Below, piece by piece: positions 47,225 to 55,932 of a stretch of 64,000 nt of DNA. Location of the stretch: contig NZ_JAMZEK010000001.1 of assembly GCF_024158035.1 (NCBI RefSeq), positions 1,096,001 through 1,160,000 on the forward strand, read 5' to 3'. The DNA is from Dyella lutea (GTDB lineage: Bacteria > Pseudomonadota > Gammaproteobacteria > Xanthomonadales > Rhodanobacteraceae). Below the pieces are notes generated by a model that did not search any database, had not been told where the DNA came from, and saw only the letters and a list, made by a program, of their open reading frames with translations. Made by a program: the position numbers and the translations under genes. Each line of letters opens with the position of its first letter. The first letter of the stretch is position 1.

Positions 47225-48714
47225 AGTTGACCATAAAACTTAAGCACGTGGTGGAGGTAGAAGTTGTCGACGACAAGCATCGCTCCGATTGATGCGTAAA
47301 GGGCAGCTCGCGAGAGATGGTGTCCTCGCATCGGGTAAGCCAGAACTACCGCAAGAAACGGTATGACTGGATAAAAATAGCGCCCTTGGGCAGCTCGGAG
47401 CTCCCCATAGTAGGCGGCCCATACTTGCTGATACAGGAGCAGGGCAAGGAACATCACACATAAACTTCCTGTGACCAGCAGCCATGCAGTACCCGTTGCG
47501 CTTGAAATTTCACGCACTCGGATAATCACCGTCGCTAGGAGCGCAAGCAAAATAGTGCCACAGTCGATGGCCGCGAACTGCGCATGCGTTTTGGTAAGTG
47601 CGATGACTGTGGTTGCTCCTACTGCGAGAACGATTGATGTCACCCATGCCCGCCGCGAAATACGACCCGCCAGAATGCGAAAGAGGACCAGCATCGCGCT
47701 CAGAAAGAAAGTGGCCTCAAAATAAACTAGGGCGAAACCGCTGACTTGCATGGCTGTTGGTAATGCATGGATCTTATATCCCCAGTCAACGAAAATGCCC
47801 ACGTAGTTGATCAGGCATTGCTGCCAAAACGGCTGCACATGCATGTATTCAAAAAATCCGACTGCGACATGGGTGTGTTGTTGGGAGGGGTCGTCAAACG
47901 ACGGAATAAGGTGATGCAGTAGAAGTATGTTTCTTATCATCCAGATGCATATGGGGAGAAACATGGTCAGCCAAAGTCCGCTGGCCTGCTTAATCACTTG
48001 AAGGACAGTGGTTGTCGTTGATTTGCGGTGCCAAAGCCGGTAGCTCATGGCGAAATAGAGTGGTATTGCCAAAGCCAGGACCGTGGCTTTCGTGATCAAG
48101 CCGAGCGCAATAAAAATGGCACACCAGATCGCGTGCCGGAAGTCATTTGTGGTCGACCAGCGAGCGCACCAGAATGTGGCCCATGCAGCCAAGCAAGCCA
48201 CAAGCGTGTCGTGCGACACGCCGCTGGCCTGCTGGATGAACATCGGCGTGCAGCCGAAGAAGATGGCGCAGGCGAGTGCAAGTATTCCGTTGCCGGTCGC
48301 TTCGGTGATCAGGCAAATGAAACCAAAGATGGTCATTGCCCCGAACAGTGCGCTGACCAAGCGAACGCTGCGCACTTGAGACTCGAAGCTCAACCCCATG
48401 GCGCGGGCGGCGACCAATGACGGCGCTGCGAGCATATAGTAGAGAGGCGGGTGCTGTGCGATCCAGTTAAGGCCAGGTGTTTGATTCGGCCCGAATTGGG
48501 AGGCTGTTACATCTTCTCCCATCTGGGCCTGGCCCAGAACCGGTATATCTCCGTGGGAGATATCTTCCACATACGAATAATGGCCGGTTTCATCGGGAAT
48601 TACCCACAAGGGAGTAATGAAAAATGCATAGGCCGCGTATTTCAGGAAAAAAGCGAGAACAATCACCCCGACGAGCGCGGGATGCAGAGCTTTGCGCTTT
48701 TGGCTTGATTCCAT
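47221..48714 (-). CDS. Multispanning GT-C-type glycosyltransferase (DUF2142/PMT-like)
   Basis: This 497-residue protein has about 10-12 membrane helices. The first periplasmic loop has PDETGHYSYVEDI, the acidic motif typical of GT-C enzymes that take sugars from polyprenyl phosphate. A conserved QHPPLYY stretch follows. It should transfer a sugar to the O antigen on the periplasmic side. The GT2 gene just upstream could make the lipid-linked donor. The line 47701-47760 has only 29 G/C of 60, well below the window's norm, so the gene is probably a recent import. Confidence 0.78.
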   Translation of the reverse strand: MESSQKRKALHPALVGVIVLAFFLKYAAYAFFITPLWVIPDETGHYSYVEDISHGDIPVLGQAQMGEDVTASQFGPNQTPGLNWIAQHPPLYYMLAAPSLVAARAMGLSFESQVRSVRLVSALFGAMTIFGFICLITEATGNGILALACAIFFGCTPMFIQQASGVSHDTLVACLAAWATFWCARWSTTNDFRHAIWCAIFIALGLITKATVLALAIPLYFAMSYRLWHRKSTTTTVLQVIKQASGLWLTMFLPICIWMIRNILLLHHLIPSFDDPSQQHTHVAVGFFEYMHVQPFWQQCLINYVGIFVDWGYKIHALPTAMQVSGFALVYFEATFFLSAMLVLFRILAGRISRRAWVTSIVLAVGATTVIALTKTHAQFAAIDCGTILLALLATVIIRVREISSATGTAWLLVTGSLCVMFLALLLYQQVWAAYYGELRAAQGRYFYPVIPFLAVVLAYPMRGHHLSRAALYASIGAMLVVDNFYLHHVLKFYGQL

Positions 48715-48762
48715 GACCTTGGGGCCGCCTTCTTTATGTTTATGCTGGATGACTGCCGGTTC

Positions 48763-49722
48763 TTATAAACCCTTTGCTTCTCGGTGCGGAATAAACTCCT
48801 GCTTTTGATGGACGCGAACTTGTTCCAGCAGCTTGCGGTTAGTGGTGATCAGGTCGGCAATGAATCCCATCATGTAAAAAAGCATCCCAAGAGTGATGCA
48901 TAGAGATGCAAGGATGACCGACTGGATATGCCCCGCGCCGCCATCTACCGAATAGAAGTATAGGAAGCGTACGCCGCCGAGAAGACCTAGGCACATGAAC
49001 ATGGAACCCACCCAAAAAAACAAGGTGAGCGGGCGATAGATGACGAACACACGTAGTATGGTCAACAACGAGCGCCGCACGTAGCTGGAGATGCTCTTGA
49101 CCAGCCGCGACGGGCGCAGATCACCATTGGTGCGGATAGGCACCGAGGCGATCCGCAGGTTGCTCTGCCCCGCCTGGATGATGGTTTCCAGCGTGTAGGT
49201 ATAGGCGCTGAAGACATTCAGTCGCATGGCGGCCTCGCGGGACATGGCGCGAAAACCGCTTGGCGCATCCGCAACATCGGTGTTGCTGGCGACGCGCACG
49301 GCCCAGCTTCCCAGCCGCTGCAGCTTTTTCTTGATCCAGGAGAAATGCTCCGTGTCGTCAATCGGCCGTGCGCCAATCACGATATCGGCTTGTTGCGCGA
49401 GCACGGGCGCCGTGAGCTTGGGGATGTCAGCGCCGCAGTACTGGTTGTCAGCGTCCGTGTTCACAATGACGTCTGCACCGAGTTTGAGGCAGGCGTTCAA
49501 TCCACTCATGAAGCCGACGGCCAGACCCCGGTTGACGGGATGGCGAACCACGTGATGAACCCCATTTTCTCTGGCCACTTCCGCGGTGTTGTCCGTAGAG
49601 CCGTCATCGATGATCAGCCACTCGACGGAGTCGAAGCCCTCGACCTCCCGGGGCAGGTCCGCCAGTGCGATCGCCAGTGTCTCGGCTTCGTTGAGGCAGG
49701 GGATCTGGATGATGAGTTTCAT
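48763..49722 (-). CDS. GtrB-like polyprenyl-phosphate glycosyltransferase (GT2)
   Basis: This 319-residue protein has the GT2 catalytic domain: IPCLNEAETL, LIIDDGSTDNT, NTDADNQY with the metal-binding Asp pair. Two C-terminal membrane helices follow (about residues 230-250 and 265-290). That layout matches GtrB/DPM1-type enzymes that place a sugar from a nucleotide donor onto undecaprenyl phosphate. It lies 48 bases ahead of the GT-C gene in the same direction, which fits a donor-maker plus periplasmic transferase pair. Confidence 0.85.
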   Translation of the reverse strand: MKLIIQIPCLNEAETLAIALADLPREVEGFDSVEWLIIDDGSTDNTAEVARENGVHHVVRHPVNRGLAVGFMSGLNACLKLGADVIVNTDADNQYCGADIPKLTAPVLAQQADIVIGARPIDDTEHFSWIKKKLQRLGSWAVRVASNTDVADAPSGFRAMSREAAMRLNVFSAYTYTLETIIQAGQSNLRIASVPIRTNGDLRPSRLVKSISSYVRRSLLTILRVFVIYRPLTLFFWVGSMFMCLGLLGGVRFLYFYSVDGGAGHIQSVILASLCITLGMLFYMMGFIADLITTNRKLLEQVRVHQKQEFIPHREAKGL

Positions 49723-49884
49723 CGCTCTTCCTTGGTACTGGGAGACGCAGGGGCGTCGATCTGGCGTATGTGACGCCCTTCTCCGGTAAGGTGCCGTGGC
49801 CCACCATTCTGGCGGCCACCCGATTTTGGCTCAATGGCCGATGCGTCATTCAGGCAGGCCCGGGCGGGCCGGGGCCATGGCGCG

Positions 49885-50853
49885 TTATTCGTCAACTCTA
49901 CCGGCAGGGCGTCGCAGAACAAATGCGCTGCCCCATGCAAAATTGAGCAGGTCGCCCAGCGTGGTTGCGATACGCAGCATGACCACGAGAAGAACCACGT
50001 CTGCCGGTGCGAGAACGCCGCTGAGCCAGGCGCTCAGCAGAGCCTCGCGAATGCCGAGGCCCGCGGGAGCCCCCGGTGCGATGAAGCCTAGTATCCAGCT
50101 GCTTGCGAAGGCCCCCACGAAGAACAGCACGCCCGGAATCGTGGCCGTTCCGGCGACTAGCGCATGGGCGACAAACCAGAGGCCGGTGCCGATCAACACG
50201 AAGCTGCTGCCGTAGAGCGCATAGCAGGCAATAACAGTGCCCGGGTCCAGGTGCAGGCGGGCCGGTGCCGCGTCGATGCCGGACGATGGTCCCGATCGCA
50301 TCCGTCCAAGCCAGACCGCGAACCGAGGCGCCAGCCACAGGGCCGCCACCGCGAACAAGGTGACGGCGACGAGCAGTGGCAACCGATACTCGGTCATTCG
50401 CCATGTCAGTATCGCTGCCGGTGGCGACCACAGCAGAGTAAGCGCACCAATGTGCGCGCTGGCCACGAGGGCGAGCAGCAGCTCGTATGCAACCGAGAAG
50501 ACGGCTGCCGACAATGTCACGCCAGCGCTGCGCGCAAGCGCGATTCTGCCGAGATGCTGGGCTACGTTGCCGGGAAGGTACTTGCCGAACTGCGTCGTTG
50601 CGACAATCGGCAGCAGGCGGCCCAGGCGGGCCGGCTGCCGCAGCGACCGGAGCAGGCGAGTCCAGGCCAGCGACGTCGTGAGAATGGACGCGGCATACAG
50701 CAGCGTCAGACATGCTCCTGCGAGCACGACCTTGCCGTCGAGCAGGGCGGAGAGGTCCTTGCCGGCAAGAGCACGGTGCGCATACAGGACGAAATAGGCG
50801 CCCGCGGCGAGCGCCAGCAAAATGCCGAAGGCCTTCAGAAGATGCTTCATCAT
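49885..50853 (-). CDS. Flippase-like membrane protein (UPF0104/LPG synthase TM family)
   Basis: This protein of about 322 residues has eight or so hydrophobic segments and the family blocks TTQFGKYLPGNVAQHLGRI and FIAPGAPAGLGIREALL. Relatives include the transmembrane part of lysylphosphatidylglycerol synthase and proteins near glycolipid genes. No synthase domain is attached, so a lipid or lipid-linked sugar translocation role is the usual guess. The start is uncertain: ATGs at 50880, 50853 and 50850 and a TTG at 50919 are in frame, and none has a strong ribosome site. Confidence 0.75.
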   Translation of the reverse strand: MMKHLLKAFGILLALAAGAYFVLYAHRALAGKDLSALLDGKVVLAGACLTLLYAASILTTSLAWTRLLRSLRQPARLGRLLPIVATTQFGKYLPGNVAQHLGRIALARSAGVTLSAAVFSVAYELLLALVASAHIGALTLLWSPPAAILTWRMTEYRLPLLVAVTLFAVAALWLAPRFAVWLGRMRSGPSSGIDAAPARLHLDPGTVIACYALYGSSFVLIGTGLWFVAHALVAGTATIPGVLFFVGAFASSWILGFIAPGAPAGLGIREALLSAWLSGVLAPADVVLLVVMLRIATTLGDLLNFAWGSAFVLRRPAGRVDE

Positions 50854-50922
50854 GAAAAGTGCCGGGGCGAGTTCGGGCATGCGCAGCGACCGGGCGGCAT
50901 CGGCTGGTCGCTGGTGCAAGGC

Positions 50923-51849
50923 TTATTTGGCGGCACGACGGAACTGCTCCCAGGTTTGTCGCAGGCCCGCTTCCAGTGATGTCCGGTGATGCCAGCCGAA
51001 TACCTGTGCCGCCAGGCCGGGGTCCATGGCAATGCACGAGGCATCGACAGCGCGGCCCTGGTCATAGGTGCGCTGCAGCGTCTTGCCCGTGACAGATTCG
51101 ATGGCGGAAAGGAGTTCGTTGAGGCTGATGCTGGTGCCGCTGCATGCATTGAACGTGCGTACGCCCGCTGTTGTCGGGCTGGTCAGCGCTAGGGCACACA
51201 GTTCGACCAGATCATCAATGTAGATGTAATCGCGCCGGGCGGACCCATCCCCCCAAATGTGCATCACATCGCCGCGCAGCAGAGTGCCGAACGCTGCAGG
51301 AATGACGCCGAACCCCTGGCGCTCGGGTTGGCCTGGGCCGTAGACGTTGGAGGGCCTGAGAATCGTCGCGCCGCCGCCGACCTGATGGCTCCAGGCGGAG
51401 ATGAAAGTCTCGGCGGCGAGCTTGGCCGCGCCATGGTAAGAGCGCGGCTGAAGCCTCGCCGATTCACTTGAAGGTTCGGTAGTCGTGTCGGCGTACAGCG
51501 AGCCACCGGAGGACATGTACAGAAGACCGACCTGCGGATGTCGGTGCAGGGCCTGCAGCAAGGCGGCGGTGAAGTGAAGGTTTGTCTCGATTTCCTGGAG
51601 GGGCCGCGCGGCCGATGTTCCTGGGGTGGACGTCGTGGCCAGATGCACGACTGCCCGACTTCGCCGCAGCAGTGGTTCAAATTGCTCAGGTTCCCGAAAG
51701 TCCCCGGCGACCGTCTCGATCAGGGCGTGGGAGGTGTCACCACCGCTGTGGCTCACCGCAATCACGGGTACGCCCCGCTTCGCCAGCGTTTGCGTGAGAC
51801 TCCGGCCGATAAAGCCACCCGCCCCGAGAATCAGGATCGCGTCAGGCAC
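50923..51849 (-). CDS. NAD-dependent epimerase/dehydratase
   Basis: This is a 308-residue extended short-chain dehydrogenase. The nucleotide site LILGAGGFIGRSL starts at once when the GTG at 51849 is used. The catalytic S-YxxxK pattern appears as YMSSGGSLY and YHGAAKLAAE. RRDYIYIDDLVELC is typical of sugar-nucleotide epimerases. GGGGAC lies upstream of the GTG, which overlaps the 3' end of the GT4 gene by eight bases. It probably edits a nucleotide sugar for this locus; the substrate is unknown. Confidence 0.83.
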   Translation of the reverse strand: MPDAILILGAGGFIGRSLTQTLAKRGVPVIAVSHSGGDTSHALIETVAGDFREPEQFEPLLRRSRAVVHLATTSTPGTSAARPLQEIETNLHFTAALLQALHRHPQVGLLYMSSGGSLYADTTTEPSSESARLQPRSYHGAAKLAAETFISAWSHQVGGGATILRPSNVYGPGQPERQGFGVIPAAFGTLLRGDVMHIWGDGSARRDYIYIDDLVELCALALTSPTTAGVRTFNACSGTSISLNELLSAIESVTGKTLQRTYDQGRAVDASCIAMDPGLAAQVFGWHHRTSLEAGLRQTWEQFRRAAK

Positions 51850-52963
51850 GTCCGCTGTCCCCGAGCAACTGCTCGTAGACCGTGACGTAGCGCCTGGCGC
51901 AGTCGTCCCACGTCCCCAGCTCGTCGCTGACATGCCGACGTGCGGCCAAGCCGAACTGGCGATTGGTCGAAGCTTCTTCCAGCGTCCGCAGTGCTTCGTC
52001 GTAGCTCTGCGGCGAATCGCATAGCAGCCCGGTTTCCCCGTCGATCACCACCGTGGCATGCGCCGGCATGCGTGACGCGACAATCGGCAGCCCCGCGGCC
52101 ATCGCTTCAAGCATGACCTGGGGGCGTCCTTCGGCGTGACGACTCAGCGTAATCAATCCGCAAGCCTGCGGAAACCACTCGGCGGCGAGCTGTTCCGGTG
52201 CGGCCGGACCGTGGTAATGCACCCACGACGGCACGTCGATGGTCTGCTCCATCGGGCCGAACAGGTGCAGCTCGCGAGAGCCGCCTTCGAAGAGCGGGCG
52301 CGACCACTCGAAAAGCGGCCCCATCTTGTCTTCGGTCAACCGAGCGACAACGAGCCAGCGCGTGGGTGCTTCGGTGACAGCCTTGCGCTCAATCGCGTAC
52401 CAGACCGGATCGATTCCGAACGAAATGGGGTGGATCGTGGCGATATCGCCAAATGCCTTCTGAAGTGGTTCCGCCATCCATTCGGCATTGGGGCAGATGG
52501 CCACCTTTCGCTTGCGCATCACGCGGCGCAGAAGCGGGCGCATCAGTGGCAGGCTGAGCAATTTCAGGTCATTGCCCAGCACCGTGATCAAGGCCGGCTT
52601 ACCGTCATCTGGCAGGGGTAGGGCCGACTGCAGCCAGTTGATGTGATAGATGTCGACATCTCGCTGCCGGCGATACGCCGAAGCCAGCAGCTGCAGCAGT
52701 TTGATCGGTGAAAGCAGTGCGCGGATGCCGCCGCTACGCATCATGTGCGAAATGCCGCCCTTGTCGACGAGCTCGCCCAGCCATTTGCTGTCCGCGGGCG
52801 TGGTGGCCCTGACGACACCCTCGGGCAACTCGCCCGGCGGCGCCCATACATCAAGCGCGAGCCCCGGCGTGCGAGCCAGTCCGAACACCATGTTCCTGAT
52901 GAATACGCCACGCCAACCGGCTGCATCGCGGGGATACATGGTGCTTGTCAGGAAAACCTTCAT
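51842..52963 (-). CDS. Glycosyltransferase family 4
   Basis: This 373-residue GT-B protein has an N-terminal acceptor domain starting [19 protein letters not shown] and a C-terminal donor domain with WLVVARLTEDKMG and the E-x7-E type segment (SRHAEGRPQVMLEAMAAGLPIVAS). It should add a hexose or deoxyhexose from a nucleotide donor in the cytoplasm. Its start overlaps the methyltransferase stop by four bases and its end overlaps the epimerase start, so three genes are tightly coupled. Confidence 0.87.
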   Translation of the reverse strand: MKVFLTSTMYPRDAAGWRGVFIRNMVFGLARTPGLALDVWAPPGELPEGVVRATTPADSKWLGELVDKGGISHMMRSGGIRALLSPIKLLQLLASAYRRQRDVDIYHINWLQSALPLPDDGKPALITVLGNDLKLLSLPLMRPLLRRVMRKRKVAICPNAEWMAEPLQKAFGDIATIHPISFGIDPVWYAIERKAVTEAPTRWLVVARLTEDKMGPLFEWSRPLFEGGSRELHLFGPMEQTIDVPSWVHYHGPAAPEQLAAEWFPQACGLITLSRHAEGRPQVMLEAMAAGLPIVASRMPAHATVVIDGETGLLCDSPQSYDEALRTLEEASTNRQFGLAARRHVSDELGTWDDCARRYVTVYEQLLGDSGRA

Positions 52964-53697
52964 TTCGTGCTTCCATCACTCGCCGCGGGCTCTGCACGCT
53001 TGCGCAGTTCCAGATGGTGTCCGGTGGCGATATTTTTCCAGTCCGGCCAAACGATCGACATTAGCCAGGCCAATACATTGGTCGCGACGATCGCGAGTAG
53101 CGCAAAGGGCAGCAGGAGAGTCTTGGATACGCCTCTCCTCGCATCCACGCCGCCTGCAATCGCCAGGCACATCATCAGACCGGCCGCACGGATCGCATGC
53201 CCTGTCCGGTCGAGCGAAACCACCTCCAGCGAAGCGCGCGACACGTCCCGCCGCAAGCCGAACTCGGTGTACCGCTGGAAGTCGAAAGGCTCGTTGTGGA
53301 GTGGATACAGGAACGGCATCGACACCCACGCCCTGCCGCCGGGCTTGAGCACGCGTGCGATTTCAGTGATTGCCCGCGCCGGATCGGGTACATGCTCGAT
53401 GACTTCCAGACACACCACGCCGTCCACGCATTGGTCGGCCAGGGGCAGGCTGCAGGCATCGGCGAAAATATCCGGACGCGCACCGTAAAACTCGTTGCCG
53501 GTGGCTGGATAGTCGAGCGCGACATAGCTTGTAGCCGGGGGCAGGTGGGCCGAGATCCAGCGGTCGGCGGCGCCGATGTCCATGATCACGCCGGTGGCCT
53601 GATCCAGTCCGCGGGGGGGCTTGCGTCGGCCCAGCAGCCATTGCGGATGAATCGGAGTGCGTCGGAGTAGCCGCGCCCATTCACGTACCAGGCTCAT
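52960..53697 (-). CDS. SAM-dependent methyltransferase with C-terminal membrane segments
   Basis: This 245-residue protein has a class I methyltransferase core: motif [12 protein letters not shown], acidic motif YVALDYP, and [16 protein letters not shown] with the post-I region. After the core come two hydrophobic stretches (about residues 168-185 and 195-215), which would attach it to the membrane. ATG 53697 has GGAG eight bases ahead; longer readings lack one. It may methylate a sugar of the lipid-linked chain. It is the first gene of the minus-strand LPS block. The 252 bases on its other side, up to etfA, hold no feature I can name. Confidence 0.8.
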   Translation of the reverse strand: MSLVREWARLLRRTPIHPQWLLGRRKPPRGLDQATGVIMDIGAADRWISAHLPPATSYVALDYPATGNEFYGARPDIFADACSLPLADQCVDGVVCLEVIEHVPDPARAITEIARVLKPGGRAWVSMPFLYPLHNEPFDFQRYTEFGLRRDVSRASLEVVSLDRTGHAIRAAGLMMCLAIAGGVDARRGVSKTLLLPFALLAIVATNVLAWLMSIVWPDWKNIATGHHLELRKRAEPAASDGSTK

Positions 53698-53949
53698 GTG
53701 TTGCACTCCGCCAGGCATTGCGATGTTGCATCCGTCCTGGCTTGCGATGCCGGACACTTGGAGTGGATGGACCCTCGCGACGCGAGACCGTGTTGATTCA
53801 TCGACTGTTCCGACCCGGGGCGAAATGGGCGTTCATGCTAGACCAATCGCCAGGACTGTGGGCGCCACGCGGTGGCGCCGATCAGTGACCGGCATTAGGG
53901 CAAGCTGTTGTTCGGTCTCCAGCGGTGAGGGTGAGGCGCGCGACTCGAC

Positions 53950-54894
53950 TCAGCTCAGCGCCTGCTCGAGTTCCGGGATGATCTTGAACAGGTCCCCGAC
54001 GAGGCCGATGTCCGCTACCTCGAAGATCGGCGCCTCGCCATCCTTGTTGATCGCCACGATGGTGCCGGCGTCCTTGATGCCCGTGAGGTGCTGGATGGCG
54101 CCGGAGATGCCGATGGCCATGTACAGCTCGGGGGCGATGATCTTGCCGGTCTGGCCCACCTGCATTTCGTTCGGGCAGTAGCCGGCGTCGACAGCGGCGC
54201 GCGAGGCGCCCACGGCGGCGCCGATCCTGTCGGCGAATTTGTAGATGATGTCGAAATTCTCCTTCGAGCCGACGCCGCGGCCACCGGACACCACCTTGCT
54301 TGCGCTCTGCAGGTCGGGGCGGTCGCTCGAGCCCTGCTGCAGTTCCACGAAGCGGGTATGCGACGGCAGCGTCGTGTCCACGGTCAGCGTCTCGATCGGT
54401 GCGTTGTTCGCGCCGCTGGCGGCGGCGCCCCAGGATGCCGTACGGATGGTCGCGACCACGGTGTGCGAGGCATCGGCTTGGACAGTGACGATGGCGTTGC
54501 CGGCGTAGATCGGTCGGGTGAAGGTGTGTGCGCCTTCCACGGTCATCACGTCGCTGACCTGGGCCACGCCGAGCAGGGCGGCCACGCGGGGGGCGAGGTC
54601 CTTGCCGAAGGTCGTCGACGGCGCGAGGACGTGGCTGTAGCCGTTGGCCGCCTTGGCGATCTGTGGCGCCAGCACGGCCGCCAGCGGGTGCGCGTTCTCG
54701 GCCCGGGCGACGGTCAGCACTCGGCTGACACCTTCGATCTTTGCCGCTTCACCGGCGATGGCATCGACGCTGTCAGCCAGTACCAGCACGTCGATGGCTT
54801 CGGGCTTGATGGCGGCGGCGGCGCTCACGGCGCGCGCGGTAGCGGGGTTGAGCTTGCCGTGCAGGTGCTCGGCGATGACGAGGATCTTGCTCAT
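53950..54894 (-). CDS. etfA: Electron transfer flavoprotein, alpha subunit
   Basis: EtfA binds FAD and, with EtfB, carries electrons from acyl-CoA and other dehydrogenases to ETF-ubiquinone oxidoreductase. The 314-residue protein starts [20 protein letters not shown] and has the C-terminal FAD site: [26 protein letters not shown] and [31 protein letters not shown] precedes the ATG. In Xanthomonas this gene marks the far border of the LPS locus. It follows etfB after a 113-base gap holding a palindromic repeat. Confidence 0.97.
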   Translation of the reverse strand: MSKILVIAEHLHGKLNPATARAVSAAAAIKPEAIDVLVLADSVDAIAGEAAKIEGVSRVLTVARAENAHPLAAVLAPQIAKAANGYSHVLAPSTTFGKDLAPRVAALLGVAQVSDVMTVEGAHTFTRPIYAGNAIVTVQADASHTVVATIRTASWGAAASGANNAPIETLTVDTTLPSHTRFVELQQGSSDRPDLQSASKVVSGGRGVGSKENFDIIYKFADRIGAAVGASRAAVDAGYCPNEMQVGQTGKIIAPELYMAIGISGAIQHLTGIKDAGTIVAINKDGEAPIFEVADIGLVGDLFKIIPELEQALS

Positions 54895-54914
54895 GGATGT
54901 CTCCGGTTTTCCGA

Positions 54915-54994
54915 GTAGGAGCCCGCTTGCGGGCGATGCTGTTGATCTGATGCCGATTCAGAGCGAAGAGCATCGCCCGCGAGCGGGCTCCTAC
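54915..54994. repeat. Dispersed palindromic repeat, GTAGGAGCCCGC family (copy 2)
   Basis: Long inverted arms (GTAGGAGCCCGC...GCGGGCTCCTAC) surround a short centre with GATTCAGAG. It matches the copy at 22880-22959. It sits between etfB and etfA within one transcription unit, where a stable hairpin could lower downstream expression or stabilise the upstream mRNA. Confidence 0.8.
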
Positions 54995-55007
54995 AGATGA
55001 TGGGGGG

Positions 55008-55754
55008 TTACAGCAGGCCTTTCTGCTTGAGCGCCGCGACCAGCTCGGCCGCGTCCTTCACCATCACGCCCTTGCTGCGCTTGGCGGGCGCGGCGTAGCG
55101 GGTGGTGGTGAGGTGGTCGTGCGCTTCCACGCCCAGCGAGGCGAATTCGATCGTGTCGATCGGCTTGGACTTGGCCTTCATGATGTCCGGCAGCTTGATG
55201 AAGCGCGGCTCGTTGAGGCGCAGGTCGGTGGTCACCACGGCGGGCAGTTCGGCCTCGATCACTTCCAGGCCGGCATCCACTTCGCGCGTTACCGTGGCCT
55301 TGCCGTCGGCGATCTCCAGCTTGCTGGCGAAGGTGGCCTGCGGACGGTCCCACAGCGCAGCCAGCATCTGGCCGGTCTGGTTGGCGTCGTCGTCGATCGC
55401 CTGCTTGCCCATCAGCACCAGGCCCGGCTGTTCCTTCTCCACCAGCTTGAGGAAGGTGCGCGCGGCGGTGAGCGGCTGCACGGCCTCGCTGGTGACCACG
55501 TGGATGGCGCGGTTCGCGCCCATCGCCAGGCCGTTGCGCAGGTGTGCGGTGAGGTCGGCCGGGCCGATACCGACGACCACGACCTCGGTCGCGATGCCCT
55601 TTTCGCGCAGGCGCAGGGCTTCTTCCAGTGCGATGTCGTCGAAGGGATTGGCGGAGAGCTTGACGCCGTCGGTCACCACGCCGGTGCCGTCGGGCTTGAC
55701 CTGGATGCGGACGTTGTAGTCCACGACGCGCTTGTAGCCGACCAGAATCTTCAT
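55008..55754 (-). CDS. etfB: Electron transfer flavoprotein, beta subunit
   Basis: EtfB holds AMP and forms the docking side of the ETF heterodimer. The 248-residue protein shows MKILVGYKRVVDYNVRI, ANPFDDIALEEALRL, the VLMGKQAIDDDANQTGQMLAALW motif and the C-terminal MVKDAAELVAALKQKGLL. It comes before etfA in transcription order. A gap of about 180 bases separates it from the glycosyltransferase gene further upstream. Confidence 0.97.
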   Translation of the reverse strand: MKILVGYKRVVDYNVRIQVKPDGTGVVTDGVKLSANPFDDIALEEALRLREKGIATEVVVVGIGPADLTAHLRNGLAMGANRAIHVVTSEAVQPLTAARTFLKLVEKEQPGLVLMGKQAIDDDANQTGQMLAALWDRPQATFASKLEIADGKATVTREVDAGLEVIEAELPAVVTTDLRLNEPRFIKLPDIMKAKSKPIDTIEFASLGVEAHDHLTTTRYAAPAKRSKGVMVKDAAELVAALKQKGLL

Positions 55755-55932
55755 TCGCGTTTCCTTGGGAGTTGCCGGCCGCAGGGGCCTGAAATCGAAC
55801 GCCCATTGTAACCCGATAGCGCTTTCCGTGCGCCCGCGTATGGTTGCTCTGGACGAGCGCCCGGCAAGACTGTCTGTCCTGTCGCCCGGTAGCGACCGCG
55901 CAGCGGGGGCTTTCTATTGGCGACCGGCGCGC

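Noticed and set aside
39125-53697. Wzx/Wzy-dependent O-antigen locus
   Set aside because: Wzm and Wzt are clear. The multispanning proteins look like a GT-C enzyme and a UPF0104 protein rather than a flippase/polymerase pair.
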